64,000 nucleotides of DNA from an uncultured Geobacter sp. (GCA_903857795.1 CAIOGM010000140.1:1-64000), one strand, 5' to 3'. Shown: positions 8,093-16,965, counted from the first letter of the stretch. The notes: generated from the letters alone by a model not told the origin. A program made the numbers and translations.

Positions 8093-9340
8093 TCAGACAC
8101 TCTCCCCCTCCATGCTCTGCGCCAGCAGCTCGGTAAGGTGCATGATCCTGACCTGCGGCAACTGCTCCGCCAACCCCTTTTTCAGCTGGAGCAGGCAACC
8201 GGGATTACTGGTGATCAGAACTTCTGCGTCGCTGGAGCGTACGTTGTCCAGCTTGCGCTTCAGGATCCGGTCGGACATCTCGGGACGCTGGATGTTGTAG
8301 GTGCCGGCGCTGCCGCAGCAGGCGTCGGCCTCGTTCAGCTCTGTGAAGGTAAGCCCGGGGACCAGCTTGAGCAGTTCCCGCGGTTCGGCGCGGATCCCCT
8401 GACAGTGGGCAATATGACAGGGGTCATGGTAGGTGACCTTCAGCTCCAGCGGTTTGAGCATTGTCCGGAGCTCATCCCGATGCAAAGCCAGCAGCTGTGA
8501 TATATCGCGGACCTTGGCGCTGAAGGCCGAGGCCGATTCATCCTCCAGATGGTGGCCGTATCTCTTCAGTTCAGCGCCGCAGCCGCCACAGTCGGTGACG
8601 ATGAAATCGACATCGTAGCCGCTGAAGATCTCTACGTTGGCGCGGGCGTCCTGCTTCATCCCTTCCAGATCCCCGCCCAGCATATTGGGCGCTCCGCAGC
8701 AGAGCTGGTTTCGGGGGGTGATGACCTTGTAGCCAAGAGATGACAGGAGCTTGATGGTGGCCCGGCTGGCATCCGAGAAGATCAGGCTCATGACGCACCC
8801 CAGGAAGAAGCCGACGGTGCCGCGCTCTTCCCTCGCTGCAGGGGTCACCTCCTGAATCTCCTGGCGCAGCGGCCGGGCGGGAAGTTCGGGGAGCAGTCCC
8901 TCCATCCTCTCCAGCGGACGGGGAAACATCTTGAGGAGCCCCAGCGTCCGGACCAGCTTCTGCACGCCGCTCCGCTGATACAGCCGGAGTGGCCCCATGG
9001 AGCTCTCCAGGCGGTCGGGGTGCGGCACAAGCCTGCGCAGGATCAGCTCCTCCATGAAGCCGAGCCCTTTTTCCGTCTTTCGCTGGCAGGTAAACTCCGC
9101 CACCAGCTCGCCGGCATTGACCCCACAGGGGCAGGCCGATGCACAGGCCTGGCAGTCCAGGCAGAGGGAGAGGAACTCCAGGAGTCGTTCCGACTGCTCC
9201 AGCTCCCCCTCCTGCAGTTTGCGCAGCAGGGCCACCCGCCCCCGCGGTGAGGCGGTCTCCAGAAAAGTTTCCTTGTAGGTCGGGCAGACCGGCAGGCACA
9301 TGCCGCAGCGCATGCAGTTGATCAGTTTGACATACTCCAT
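8093..9340 (-). CDS. glcF: GlcF/LldE-like FeS subunit of a glycolate or D-lactate dehydrogenase
   Basis: 415 residues from ATG 9340 (GAGG upstream). The N-terminus holds two 4Fe-4S motifs, CMRCGMCLPVCP and CLDCQACASACPCGV. The C-terminal two-thirds carries two CCG cysteine-rich domains (CCGAPNMLG near 215-225 and DACCGSAGTYN near 355-365), as in GlcF and heterodisulfide reductase HdrB. The partner flavoprotein lies immediately upstream on the same strand, and a lactate permease is the next gene. The pair most likely oxidises D-lactate or glycolate and passes electrons to the quinone pool. Substrate choice between the two cannot be read from the sequence. Confidence 0.85.
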   Translation of the reverse strand: MEYVKLINCMRCGMCLPVCPTYKETFLETASPRGRVALLRKLQEGELEQSERLLEFLSLCLDCQACASACPCGVNAGELVAEFTCQRKTEKGLGFMEELILRRLVPHPDRLESSMGPLRLYQRSGVQKLVRTLGLLKMFPRPLERMEGLLPELPARPLRQEIQEVTPAAREERGTVGFFLGCVMSLIFSDASRATIKLLSSLGYKVITPRNQLCCGAPNMLGGDLEGMKQDARANVEIFSGYDVDFIVTDCGGCGAELKRYGHHLEDESASAFSAKVRDISQLLALHRDELRTMLKPLELKVTYHDPCHIAHCQGIRAEPRELLKLVPGLTFTELNEADACCGSAGTYNIQRPEMSDRILKRKLDNVRSSDAEVLITSNPGCLLQLKKGLAEQLPQVRIMHLTELLAQSMEGESV

Positions 9341-9398
9341 TTCGACCTCGCAACAGCCCACCAGAGAAGAGAGCGGTCAAGCTTCATGGTGAGCGCAG

Positions 9399-10769
9399 TT
9401 AGAAGATTTTCCCCGGGTTCAGAATCCCCTTGGGATCGAAGGCCTGCTTGATCCCCCGCATGACCCGGATCCCGGATTCCCCGACCAGCCTGGGGAGGTA
9501 CTTTTTCTTGGCCAACCCGACACCGTGCTCGCCGGTGATGGTCCCCCCCATGGAGATCGCGGCGTCGAAGATCTCTTCGAAGGCGGCATGGGCCCGCTTG
9601 ATCTCGTCCGGGTCGCGCTCGTCCGTAAGACAGGTGGGGTGCAGATTGCCGTCGCCGGCGTGGCCGAAGGTGCCGATGACCAGATCGTATTTTTTTGCGC
9701 ACTCCTGGATGACCTTGAGCATGGCGGCGATACAGCTGCGCGGCACCGTGGCGTCCTCCAGGATGGTGGTCGGCCTGAGCCGCGCCAGGGCCGAAAGAGC
9801 GGTACGCCGCGCCTCTGTCAGCTTGAGCGCCTCGGAAGGGTTCTGAGCCGTCTGGAAAAATGAGCAGCGGTGCTTCCTGCAGAGCTCCGCCACTGCTGCG
9901 GCCTCCTCGGCGATCACCACCGGATGGCCGTCCACCTCGATGAGGAGCACGGCGTCCACATCCAGCGGCAGTCCCACGTGAGCGTACTCCTCGACGCAGC
10001 GGATGGTGACCTTGTCGAGAAACTCCAGGGTGGCGGGGATGACCTTGGCGGCGATGATGGCCGAGACCGCCAGAGCCGCATCCTGCAGCAGGGGGAAATG
10101 GGCCAACATGGTGATCTTTCCCCGGGGCTTGGGGATGAGCTTGACGGTGATGCCGGTGAATATCCCCAGTGTCCCCTCGGATGAGACCAGCAGAGGGTTG
10201 AGGCTGTAACCGGCCACATCCTTGACGACCTTGCCGCCGCTGCGGAGCAGGTCGCCGTCAGCCAGGACCGTCTCCAGCCCCATGACATAGTCCGCCGTGA
10301 CCCCGTACTTCAGGCCGCGCAAGCCACCGGAGTTCTCGGCCACGTTCCCCCCCATGGTGGAGATGTTCATGCTCCCCGGATCAGGCGGGTAGAAGAGGTC
10401 CCGCGCTTCTACCGCCCGGTGCAGGGCGCTGGTGATCACCCCCGGCTCCACCGTGGCGGTCAGGTTCTCCTCGTCGATCTCCAGCAGCCGGTTCAGGCGG
10501 CTGCTCTGCAGCACCACGCCGCCGGCGGAGAGAGACCCCCCCGACAAGTTGGTCCCCGAACCGCGGGGGGTGACCGTCACCCCGGCGCCGTGGCAGAGGC
10601 GCATGATCCGGATGATTTCATCGGTGCTGCCGGGGAGTAGCACCGCGGCGGGGAGGCTCTCGATCTCCGGGGTCGAGTCGTAGCCATAAACCGCCAGAGA
10701 CTCCCGGTCGGTCAGGATGTACTCCCCGCCGACGATGGTCTGAAGCTCTTTTATAAATGATCGTTCCAT
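9399..10769 (-). CDS. glcD: GlcD-like FAD-linked 2-hydroxyacid oxidase
   Basis: The 456-residue VAO/PCMH flavoprotein has an FAD-binding N-terminal half (SGTNLSGGSLSAGGVVLQ near 90-107 and PPDPGSMNISTMGGNVAENS near 148-167). Its FAD-oxidase C-terminal domain ends with the metal-binding GTFGHAGDGNLHPT and ITGEHGVGLAKK motifs. It oxidises an alpha-hydroxy acid to the keto acid and needs the FeS subunit encoded directly downstream. With lldP upstream, D-lactate is the likely substrate and glycolate the alternative. Length and motifs are complete. ATG 10769 follows GAGGAGC. Confidence 0.88.
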   Translation of the reverse strand: MERSFIKELQTIVGGEYILTDRESLAVYGYDSTPEIESLPAAVLLPGSTDEIIRIMRLCHGAGVTVTPRGSGTNLSGGSLSAGGVVLQSSRLNRLLEIDEENLTATVEPGVITSALHRAVEARDLFYPPDPGSMNISTMGGNVAENSGGLRGLKYGVTADYVMGLETVLADGDLLRSGGKVVKDVAGYSLNPLLVSSEGTLGIFTGITVKLIPKPRGKITMLAHFPLLQDAALAVSAIIAAKVIPATLEFLDKVTIRCVEEYAHVGLPLDVDAVLLIEVDGHPVVIAEEAAAVAELCRKHRCSFFQTAQNPSEALKLTEARRTALSALARLRPTTILEDATVPRSCIAAMLKVIQECAKKYDLVIGTFGHAGDGNLHPTCLTDERDPDEIKRAHAAFEEIFDAAISMGGTITGEHGVGLAKKKYLPRLVGESGIRVMRGIKQAFDPKGILNPGKIF

Positions 10770-10823
10770 AAGCTCCTCGCTTCTGTAAGAGTCACGCGAC
10801 TGGACTGTGTTCAGATCTCAACG

Positions 10824-12776
10824 TCACGGGATCATCCACTGCAGGTAGTAGGCCTGCAGGTAGACGATCACCCCGACGATGACGGTCAGGAAGAGCGAGT
10901 GTTTGAGGGTGAAGCGGAACAGGGTCCCCTCCTCCCCTACCATGCCGCAGGCTGCGGTGGCCACGGCCAGTGACTGGGGGGAGATCATCTTCCCCATGAC
11001 GCCGCCGCTGGTGTTGGCCGCGCCGGTCAGGATCGGGTTGAGACCGAGCTGCTCGGCGGTGGCCTTCTGCAGCCCGCCGAAGAGGACGTTGCTGGAGGTA
11101 TCGGAACCGGTCAGGAAGACCCCCAGCCACCCCAGGAACGGGGCGATGAAGGGGAAGAGGTGGCCGGTCTTGGTGAACGCCAGGCCGAGGCAGTTGGTCA
11201 TGCCGGAGGCGTTCATGACATAGGCCAGCCCAAGGACGGAGGCCACGGTTACGGCAGGGAATCTCATGTCATAGAGGGTCTTCCCCCCCAGTTTTATGAG
11301 GTCGCCGAAACCGACGCCACAGATCAGGGCCGAGAGGAAGGCGGCAATCAGGATGGCGGTGCCGGCGGCGGACATGAAGTTAAACGTGTACTTGGCGGGG
11401 AGCCTGACGGGAAGCTGGTCATTGAGGAGCTTGATCAGCGGCTTGAACTGATCCTTGGCGACCAGGTTGTTCTTTTCCAGCTCCTCCTTGACCAGCTTCT
11501 GGAATTCGGCGCTCTTTGTGGCGATTCCGTTGAAACCGGCGGAGCGCTCATCGGTGAGGATCGCCCCCCTGCCGGCCAGCCCCTGCTCCACCGTAAGGAA
11601 TTTGTCCTCCACCCCCTGCAGTTCCTGCAGCAGAACGATCGCTCGTGCCAGCTTAGGCTCGGTCATGGGCAGTGCGGCCAGCAGCTTGCCGCTCTCGGCC
11701 TGGACGGCGGAGAGCTTCTTCACCCCCTCCTCGGGGGTGGAGAGCTTCTTGACGATCATCTCGTTGAGCCCCTGTACGATGATGACGCTCTTGCTCTTGT
11801 CCAGCTCCCCCTTGATGGAGGGAATTCCCCACAGCAGCACCATGAGAGTCAGGGCCAGGTAGGGGGCCCAGGCGCGGAACACCTGGGCTACGGAGTAGTG
11901 ATGCTCTACTTTTTGACCGGTATGGGTCTCATGGTCGAAGACGTACGTCTCCTTGGGTTGCCAGAACTGCAGCAGGAGCACCAGGGCCACCATGGAAGCC
12001 AGCGATGCGGTTATGTCGGGGAGGTAGGGGCCCAGGTAACTGGCGGTGGCCCACTGGGAAGCGGCAAAGGTCACGCCGCAGACGATGATGGCCGGCAGCA
12101 CCTCTATCGTCTTCTTCCAGCCGACCATGATCATGATCACGTAGAAGGGGATCGCCACCGAGATGAAGGGGAGCTGACGGCCGACCATGGTGGAGAGTTT
12201 CATCATGCCGTCATCGCCGTACCCCATGACGCCGGCCAGGGCCACCACCGGGATGCCGATGGCGCCGAAGGCGACCGGTGCGGTGTTGGCGATAAGGCAG
12301 ACACCGGCGGCATACAGGGGACGGAATCCGAGCCCCACCAGGGTGGCGCCGGCGATGGCCACCGGTGTGCCGAACCCCGCGGCTCCTTCGATAAAGGCGC
12401 CAAAACAGAAGGCGATCAGGAGCGCCTGGATGCGGCGGTCACCGGTAACGCCGGCCAGTGACGCCCGGATGATCTCGAACTGGCCGCCTTTGACGGTGAT
12501 GTTGTACAGGAAGAGGGTCGTGATGACGATGTAGAATACCGGGAAAAGACCGAAGGCCGCCCCCTGGGCAAATGCCAGAGCGGCCAGCTTGGCCGGCATC
12601 CCCCAGACGGCAATGGCGATGGCCACCGCCGAGGCGGCTGCCAGAGGACCGGCCTTGTGCGCCTTCATCTTCAGGACGGCCAGGCAGACGAAGATGACGG
12701 CCAGGGGGATGGCGGCGACAAGCGCCGACAGTCCGAGAGTGCCTCCTGCAGGGGTGTAGGTTTGAATCCACGGCAT
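10824..12776 (-). CDS. lldP: L-lactate permease LldP/LctP with an enlarged central loop
   Basis: A secondary lactate/proton symporter of the inner membrane. The start at ATG 12776 is chosen for AAAGGAG upstream, giving 650 residues. Multiple hydrophobic helices span residues 10-320 and 465-650. Typical family segments are GAFIEGAAGFGTPVAIAGATL and LTGSDTSSNVLFGGLQ. The usual length is about 550. The excess is a hydrophilic, helix-rich insert at roughly 325-460, between transmembrane segments. The gene heads the leftward lldP-glcD-glcF unit, and its -10 element overlaps a perfect palindrome at 12881-12899, so GntR-type repression is likely. Confidence 0.9.
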   Translation of the reverse strand: MPWIQTYTPAGGTLGLSALVAAIPLAVIFVCLAVLKMKAHKAGPLAAASAVAIAIAVWGMPAKLAALAFAQGAAFGLFPVFYIVITTLFLYNITVKGGQFEIIRASLAGVTGDRRIQALLIAFCFGAFIEGAAGFGTPVAIAGATLVGLGFRPLYAAGVCLIANTAPVAFGAIGIPVVALAGVMGYGDDGMMKLSTMVGRQLPFISVAIPFYVIMIMVGWKKTIEVLPAIIVCGVTFAASQWATASYLGPYLPDITASLASMVALVLLLQFWQPKETYVFDHETHTGQKVEHHYSVAQVFRAWAPYLALTLMVLLWGIPSIKGELDKSKSVIIVQGLNEMIVKKLSTPEEGVKKLSAVQAESGKLLAALPMTEPKLARAIVLLQELQGVEDKFLTVEQGLAGRGAILTDERSAGFNGIATKSAEFQKLVKEELEKNNLVAKDQFKPLIKLLNDQLPVRLPAKYTFNFMSAAGTAILIAAFLSALICGVGFGDLIKLGGKTLYDMRFPAVTVASVLGLAYVMNASGMTNCLGLAFTKTGHLFPFIAPFLGWLGVFLTGSDTSSNVLFGGLQKATAEQLGLNPILTGAANTSGGVMGKMISPQSLAVATAACGMVGEEGTLFRFTLKHSLFLTVIVGVIVYLQAYYLQWMIP

Positions 12777-12880
12777 ACTGCGTCTCCTTTCCATGGTGAG
12801 AGGTGAAAGATAACTGCGGGGTATCGGATCTGATTACCCGGCGTCCATGACGGGGACGGGACGATAGAATCAGGTTTCAA

Positions 12881-12899
12881 TAATTGGTAATACCAATTA
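12881..12899. promoter_or_regulatory. 19-bp perfect palindrome, probable GntR/LldR-type operator
   Basis: TAATTGGTAATACCAATTA has two 9-bp arms around one central base. The GGT/ACC half-sites are the form recognised by FadR-subfamily GntR regulators such as LldR and PdhR. It overlaps the -10 box of the leftward lldP promoter and lies about 50 bp upstream of a TTGACA element on the other strand. No regulator gene is in the window. Confidence 0.7.
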
Positions 12900-12923
12900 C
12901 ACTTTTTCATGTTTTCCTGTCAA
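12896..12923 (-). promoter_or_regulatory. Sigma-70 promoter for lldP-glcD-glcF
   Basis: On the minus strand, TTGACA (12918-12923) is followed after 16 bp by TGTAAT (12896-12901). That is a full -35 match and five of six for the -10. The operator palindrome overlaps the -10, consistent with repression by promoter occlusion. Confidence 0.65.
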
Positions 12924-12952
12924 CACATTTTTTACAGAGTGGTAAGTTACTG

Positions 12953-12981
12953 TTGACAAGGGTTTATAGTATGGCATACCC
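12953..12981 (+). promoter_or_regulatory. Possible promoter of lutC-lutBA (TTGACA at 12953-12958)
   Basis: TTGACA on the plus strand is a perfect -35. The best -10 at normal spacing is poor (ATACCC region), although TATAGT lies closer. The promoter would need activation or sits elsewhere in this divergent 333-bp region. No other gene is seen between 12777 and 13109. Confidence 0.35.
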
Positions 12982-13109
12982 TGCAAATCTCATGGTGTTA
13001 CAAATATATTTTACCGCCGACATCATCCAGGCTGACCGTCGGCGACCGAAGCTGCATACACGAGGATAAAACAATATTTCCGGAAAACATCCAAGAGGAG
13101 AGCCGCACC

Positions 13110-13658
13110 ATGTATGAACAATTCAAGGCCAGGGCCGAGGCGGTCGGTGCAGAGGTGAGCCGCTTCCAAACCAGGGCAGTGGCTATCGACTTTATTGCCG
13201 GTTTTTTGCAGCGGGAAGGGGTTGCCGACGCTCCCCACTGTCACGCCCTCTGGGCAGAGTCCCCCTTCCTTGACGGGATCGACCGCCGGAAGTTATCGGC
13301 GGTTGCCGGAGTGAAGTTTCAGGTAACCCGGGAACTGGCGGCCGAGGCCCGGTTCGGCATCAGCCAGATGGAGTGGGCGCTGGCGGATACCGGTACGCTG
13401 GCCCAAGACTCCAGCGCCATCCAGCAGCGGCTGGTGTCGTCTCTCCCCACGATTCATATTGCCCTGGTGCCGACGTCCGGCCTGCTCCCCGACATGCCGG
13501 CGCTGCTGACCAGAATGAATCCCGCCGAATGCGGCTACATCGCCATGATCACCGGCCCGAGCCGGACCGCAGACATCGAGCGGGTGCTGACCATCGGGGT
13601 GCATGGGCCCAAACGGCTGGTGATCGTCTTCGTGGATGAACTGGGAGGTGCCTGCTGA
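13110..13658 (+). CDS. lutC: LutC/LldG-like LUD-domain protein
   Basis: A 182-residue single LUD domain protein, the small subunit of the LutABC (LldEFG) L-lactate oxidation complex. The recognisable core is the domain end SLPTIHIALVPTSGLLPDMPALL followed by MITGPSRTADIERVLTIGVHGPKRLVIVFVD; GPSRTADIE is the family hallmark. Start ATG at 13110 follows AAGAGGAG. Its stop overlaps the next start (TGATG), indicating translational coupling with lutBA. Cytoplasmic, probably associated with the FeS subunit at the membrane. Confidence 0.9.
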   Translation: MYEQFKARAEAVGAEVSRFQTRAVAIDFIAGFLQREGVADAPHCHALWAESPFLDGIDRRKLSAVAGVKFQVTRELAAEARFGISQMEWALADTGTLAQDSSAIQQRLVSSLPTIHIALVPTSGLLPDMPALLTRMNPAECGYIAMITGPSRTADIERVLTIGVHGPKRLVIVFVDELGGAC

Positions 13659-15793
13659 TGGGAACCGAATTCAAGGAGTCCATACGGAAGGCGGTCAACA
13701 ACGCCGATATGACCGGTGCGCTGGGGAAGTTTTCCGAGGCCTACAAGGTCAACCGGGCCAAAGCCTACGAAGGGATCGACTTTGAGGAGCTGCGCGGCCG
13801 GATCGCCGAAATAAAATCCACTGCCGCATCGCAGCTGGAGCAGCTCTCGGAGCTGTTCCAGCAGAACGCCACGGCGCGCGGCGCCACGGTTTTCAGGACC
13901 GATGATCCCGCAACGGTCAGGGAGTACATCCTCCAGGTCGCAAAGGCACACGGCGTCAGGACGGTGGTCAAATCCAAATCCATGGCCACCGAGGAGATCC
14001 ACCTCAACCCGTTCCTGGAACAGGCCGGCATCTCGGTGTGTGAAACGGATCTGGGGGAGTGGATCATTCAACTGGCTGGCCAGACCCCGTCGCATATGGT
14101 CATGCCCGCCATCCATATGACCAAGGAGGAGGTCTCGGACCTCTTCAGCAAGGAGGTCAATGAGCGACTCACCTCCGACATCCCGCGACTGGTGGAGGTT
14201 GCCCGTAACGAACTGCGGCCGCGATTCCTCGCCGCCGACATGGGAATCTCCGGCGGCAACATCGCCGTGGCCGAGAGCGGCAGCATCGTCCTGATGACCA
14301 ATGAGGGGAATGCCCGGCTGGTTACCTCGTTGCCAAAGATACACATTGTCCTGGTGGGGGTCGAGAAGCTGATCGCCCACTATGCCGATATCGCAACCAT
14401 CCTGAAGGCGCTCCCCCGGAGCGCCACGGGGCAACTGCTCACCAGCTACGTCTCGATCATCACCGGCCCCACCGCCAACTGTGACGGATCCATGAAGGAG
14501 CTGCACATCATCCTCATGGACAACCGCCGCTCCCAGATGGCAGCCGACCCCAAATTCAGGCAGGCGCTGCAGTGCATCCGCTGCGCCTGCTGCCTCAATG
14601 TCTGCCCTATCTTTCGCCTGGTGGGGGGGCACGTATTCGGCAAGGTCTATACCGGCGGCATCGGCACCATCCTCACCGCCTGGTTCGACGAGTTAAAACA
14701 GTCCGAGGAGATCCAGGGGCTCTGCATCCAGTGCGGCGCCTGCAAGAAGCTCTGCCCCGGGAAGATCGACATCCCCGAGCTGATCATGGAGATCAGGCGC
14801 CGATTGGTCCGGGAACAAGGGGTACCACTGCTGCAGAAGGCGATCTATGCGGTAGTCAACAATCGCAGGCTCTTTCATGGCATGCTCCGCGCCGCCTCCC
14901 TGGCGAGCAAACCGTTTGCTACCGGCACGTTCATCCGCCATCTCCCCCTGTTCCTGGCGGAGCTGACCGACGGGCGCAGTCTGCCGACCATCGCCGCCGA
15001 GCCGTTTCGTGATCGCTTCCAAAAGATCAGGCAGCCGGAATGCGGCGAGAAAGCGGCCTTCTATGCCGGCTGCCTGATGGATTTCGCCTATCCGGAGATG
15101 GGTGAAGCGCTGGTCCGGATTCTGAACAGGGCCGGCATTCAGGTGATCTTCCCCCAAGGGCAGAGCTGCTGCGGAGCGCCGGCCCGTTATAACGGGGCCT
15201 ACGAGAGCGCGGCAGAGAGCGCCATGGACAACATCAGAGCCCTGCTCGCCGAAGAGGTGACCTGGGTCGTCTCCGCCTGCCCGACCTGCACGGTGGCGCT
15301 TGATCGAGAATTCATCGGTATGCTTGAGGAGACTGGGCAGAGTGAATGGCTTTCCCGGGCCAGGGAGCTGGCGGCCAAGACCATCGACTTCTCGACCCTG
15401 GTCACGCGGCTGGTGGCTGAAGGGCGCCTGACGCTGAAGGAGGGGAAAGAGGGAGGCGTGATCACCTACCACGACTCCTGCCACCTGAAGAGGACGCTGA
15501 AGGTCTGGGAAGAGCCACGGGAGCTGCTGAGGAAGGCGGGGTATGAGCTGCAGGAGCTGGTGGAGTGCGACAGCTGCTGCGGCATGGGAGGATCCTATTC
15601 ACTCAAGCTCCCGGAGATCTCCGCCCCGATCCTGCAGCGAAAGTTGAAAAATATCCGGGAGAGCGGCGCTCAGACCGTAGCCATGGACTGTCCGGGATGC
15701 GTCATGCAGATTCGGGGGGGGATGGATCAGGCCGGTGACTCAATCAGGGTCCGGCATACGGTGGAGCTGTTGATGGAACGGCTTGAGGAGTGA
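13658..15793 (+). CDS. lutB: LutB-LutA fusion: LUD, two 4Fe-4S and CCG domains
   Basis: The 711-residue protein combines what are usually two subunits of the L-lactate dehydrogenase complex. Residues about 60-300 form a LUD domain with ITGPTANCD. Next are ferredoxin motifs CIRCACCLNVC (306-316) and CIQCGACKKLC (356-366). Residues about 470-711 are a LutA-like pair of CCG domains (SCCGAPARY and SCCGMGGSY). B. subtilis and most bacteria encode LutA and LutB separately. The fusion would lock a 1:1 ratio. It is coupled to lutC and convergent with the 63-aa gene downstream. It oxidises L-lactate to pyruvate, complementing the GlcDF pair across the divergent promoter. Confidence 0.88.
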   Translation: MGTEFKESIRKAVNNADMTGALGKFSEAYKVNRAKAYEGIDFEELRGRIAEIKSTAASQLEQLSELFQQNATARGATVFRTDDPATVREYILQVAKAHGVRTVVKSKSMATEEIHLNPFLEQAGISVCETDLGEWIIQLAGQTPSHMVMPAIHMTKEEVSDLFSKEVNERLTSDIPRLVEVARNELRPRFLAADMGISGGNIAVAESGSIVLMTNEGNARLVTSLPKIHIVLVGVEKLIAHYADIATILKALPRSATGQLLTSYVSIITGPTANCDGSMKELHIILMDNRRSQMAADPKFRQALQCIRCACCLNVCPIFRLVGGHVFGKVYTGGIGTILTAWFDELKQSEEIQGLCIQCGACKKLCPGKIDIPELIMEIRRRLVREQGVPLLQKAIYAVVNNRRLFHGMLRAASLASKPFATGTFIRHLPLFLAELTDGRSLPTIAAEPFRDRFQKIRQPECGEKAAFYAGCLMDFAYPEMGEALVRILNRAGIQVIFPQGQSCCGAPARYNGAYESAAESAMDNIRALLAEEVTWVVSACPTCTVALDREFIGMLEETGQSEWLSRARELAAKTIDFSTLVTRLVAEGRLTLKEGKEGGVITYHDSCHLKRTLKVWEEPRELLRKAGYELQELVECDSCCGMGGSYSLKLPEISAPILQRKLKNIRESGAQTVAMDCPGCVMQIRGGMDQAGDSIRVRHTVELLMERLEE

Positions 15794-15813
15794 AAAATAA
15801 AAATAACAGGAGC

Positions 15814-16005
15814 TTACGCCATCCTCCGTTCCGGCCCGGCATATGTCCCGCCGTAACCGCGAATGATATGCTTAGCCACAATAACCCAGCCATCCTTACG
15901 GCAAAATGCAGCGATTTTTCCGGTATCGATCATTTTCCCGAGTTCTGACGCCCTTACCGTCCCCGCGTACTTGTCATTATGAATGACGCGAATCATGGTT
16001 TCCAT
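15814..16005 (-). CDS. Small conserved-type protein ending YAGPERR (GSU3473-like)
   Basis: A 63-residue soluble protein: an N-terminal beta-strand pair (METMIRVIHNDKYAGTVRASELGKMIDTGKIAAF), then CRKDGWVIVAKHIIRG and a C-terminal GGTYAGPERRMA. The layout (short compact domain, DGWV core and a GPERR tail) matches the small Geobacterales family often named after GSU3473; that identification is from memory. The YxGPERR tail also occurs in PilZ-linked and signalling proteins. Function is unknown. ATG at 16005 follows AAAGGAA. It stands alone between convergent lutBA and an upstream hairpin. Confidence 0.55.
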   Translation of the reverse strand: METMIRVIHNDKYAGTVRASELGKMIDTGKIAAFCRKDGWVIVAKHIIRGYGGTYAGPERRMA

Positions 16006-16105
16006 AAGTTCCTTTCTTAAGGCTGATCAGTGAAATAATGTCTTGCCAAGTCTATCAGTTAATTCCTGCACGTCAAATATTTCCGCAGTTCGTGCGTTTG
16101 ATACG

Positions 16106-16144
16106 ACAGAAGACCGGATCCCCGGCAGGGATCTGGTCTTCTGT
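16106..16144. terminator. 17-bp hairpin downstream of the DUF1450 gene
   Basis: ACAGAAGACCGGATCCC (16106-16122) pairs with GGGATCTGGTCTTCTGT (16128-16144) with one G-T type mismatch and a 5-nt loop. The T content after the stem is modest in both directions. It is placed to end the leftward ferritin-DUF1450 transcript. Confidence 0.55.
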
Positions 16145-16184
16145 TCTCTTGAATGCGTATGACGTCTCTACCCGTTTGCCAGAC

Positions 16185-16421
16185 TCAATCCAGGCTCAGC
16201 GTGCTGGGCGAATTCATCTCATCCACTATCTTCCGGTAGAGATCGTCCTTATCCTCTCCCCGTACCGTGACCCCGTCCACCAGGGCGAACGGTCCCTTCT
16301 TGCAGGGACCGCACTTCTTGATGCACTCCTTGATCTTGACGTTCAGCTCCGGATATGACTCCTGGAGACGCTTCGCCACTGCGGACTTCCCTTTGTTCTG
16401 CTTGCAAAATCTGACCTTCAT
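16185..16421 (-). CDS. DUF1450-type small cysteine protein
   Basis: A 78-residue protein with one N-terminal Cys (VRFCKQNKG) and a central CIKKCGPCKK cluster followed by GPFALVDGVTVRGEDKDDLYRKIVDEM. The arrangement matches the DUF1450/YuzB group, thioredoxin-like ferredoxin relatives that may hold a 2Fe-2S cluster or act as iron-related redox proteins. It follows the ferritin gene by 31 bp on the same strand, so a joint role in iron handling is plausible. Start ATG 16421. Function is inferred from family only. Confidence 0.65.
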   Translation of the reverse strand: MKVRFCKQNKGKSAVAKRLQESYPELNVKIKECIKKCGPCKKGPFALVDGVTVRGEDKDDLYRKIVDEMNSPSTLSLD

Positions 16422-16452
16422 AACGTTATCCTTGGAAATTTGATGGGGACCA

Positions 16453-16965
16453 TCAGGCCGCAGCAGTCGGTGGCGGTACGAAGACCCTGGCTCCCAGTTC
16501 GTTGTCCAACATCAGCCGACCATACCCGTTGTCGCCGATGAGTTTGAGTTTGCCGATGATGTCCCGGTCGTTCTCCTCTTCCTCGATCTGCTCGGTGACG
16601 AACCACTGGAGGAAGATCTGGGTGGCGTGATCCCCCTCCTTGACCGCCTGGTCCATGAGACGGTTGATCGCCTTGGTGATATGCTGCTCATGAACCAGAG
16701 TCTTCTCGAACAGCTCCAGCATGGAGCCGTATTCGTTGGGGATATCGGCGTTGACGAGCTTCACCAGTACCCCTTGGCTGCTCAAGTAGGTATAGAACTT
16801 CATGCAGTGAACCATCTCTTCCTGGTACTGCACCATGAACCAGGAGGCCGAGCCTTTGAGCCCCATGACCCCGGCTGCCGATGACATGGAGAGATAGAGC
16901 TGGGCCGAAAAATGTTCGGTGTTGAGGTGGCTGTTGAGTAACTGCGCCATGGAATCGCTGATCAT
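16453..16965 (-). CDS. ftnA: Non-haem bacterial ferritin
   Basis: A 170-residue four-helix ferritin that stores iron as a mineral core and oxidises Fe(II) at a di-iron centre. Ferroxidase ligands are visible in the usual places: Glu in LNTEHFSAQLYLSM (about 17), the EEMVHC pair (Glu-His near 50-53), and Glu in LMDQAVKEGDH and FVTEQIEEEEN. Length and helix pattern match E. coli FtnA. ATG at 16965 follows AGGAGAACT. It is probably cotranscribed with the cysteine protein downstream. Confidence 0.9.
   Translation of the reverse strand: MISDSMAQLLNSHLNTEHFSAQLYLSMSSAAGVMGLKGSASWFMVQYQEEMVHCMKFYTYLSSQGVLVKLVNADIPNEYGSMLELFEKTLVHEQHITKAINRLMDQAVKEGDHATQIFLQWFVTEQIEEEENDRDIIGKLKLIGDNGYGRLMLDNELGARVFVPPPTAAA

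Noticed and set aside
11160..12461. 433-codon frame opposite lldP
   Set aside because: Antisense shadow, rich in Gly, His and Gln with no domain; the lldP motifs on the other strand are decisive.
12972..12984. TGGCATACCCTGC as a sigma-54 promoter for lutC
   Set aside because: The GG and GC elements are only 8 bp apart instead of 10, so it does not fit the -24/-12 rule.
13535..14632. 365-codon frame opposite lutC-lutBA
   Set aside because: Antisense shadow of a strongly recognised coding region.
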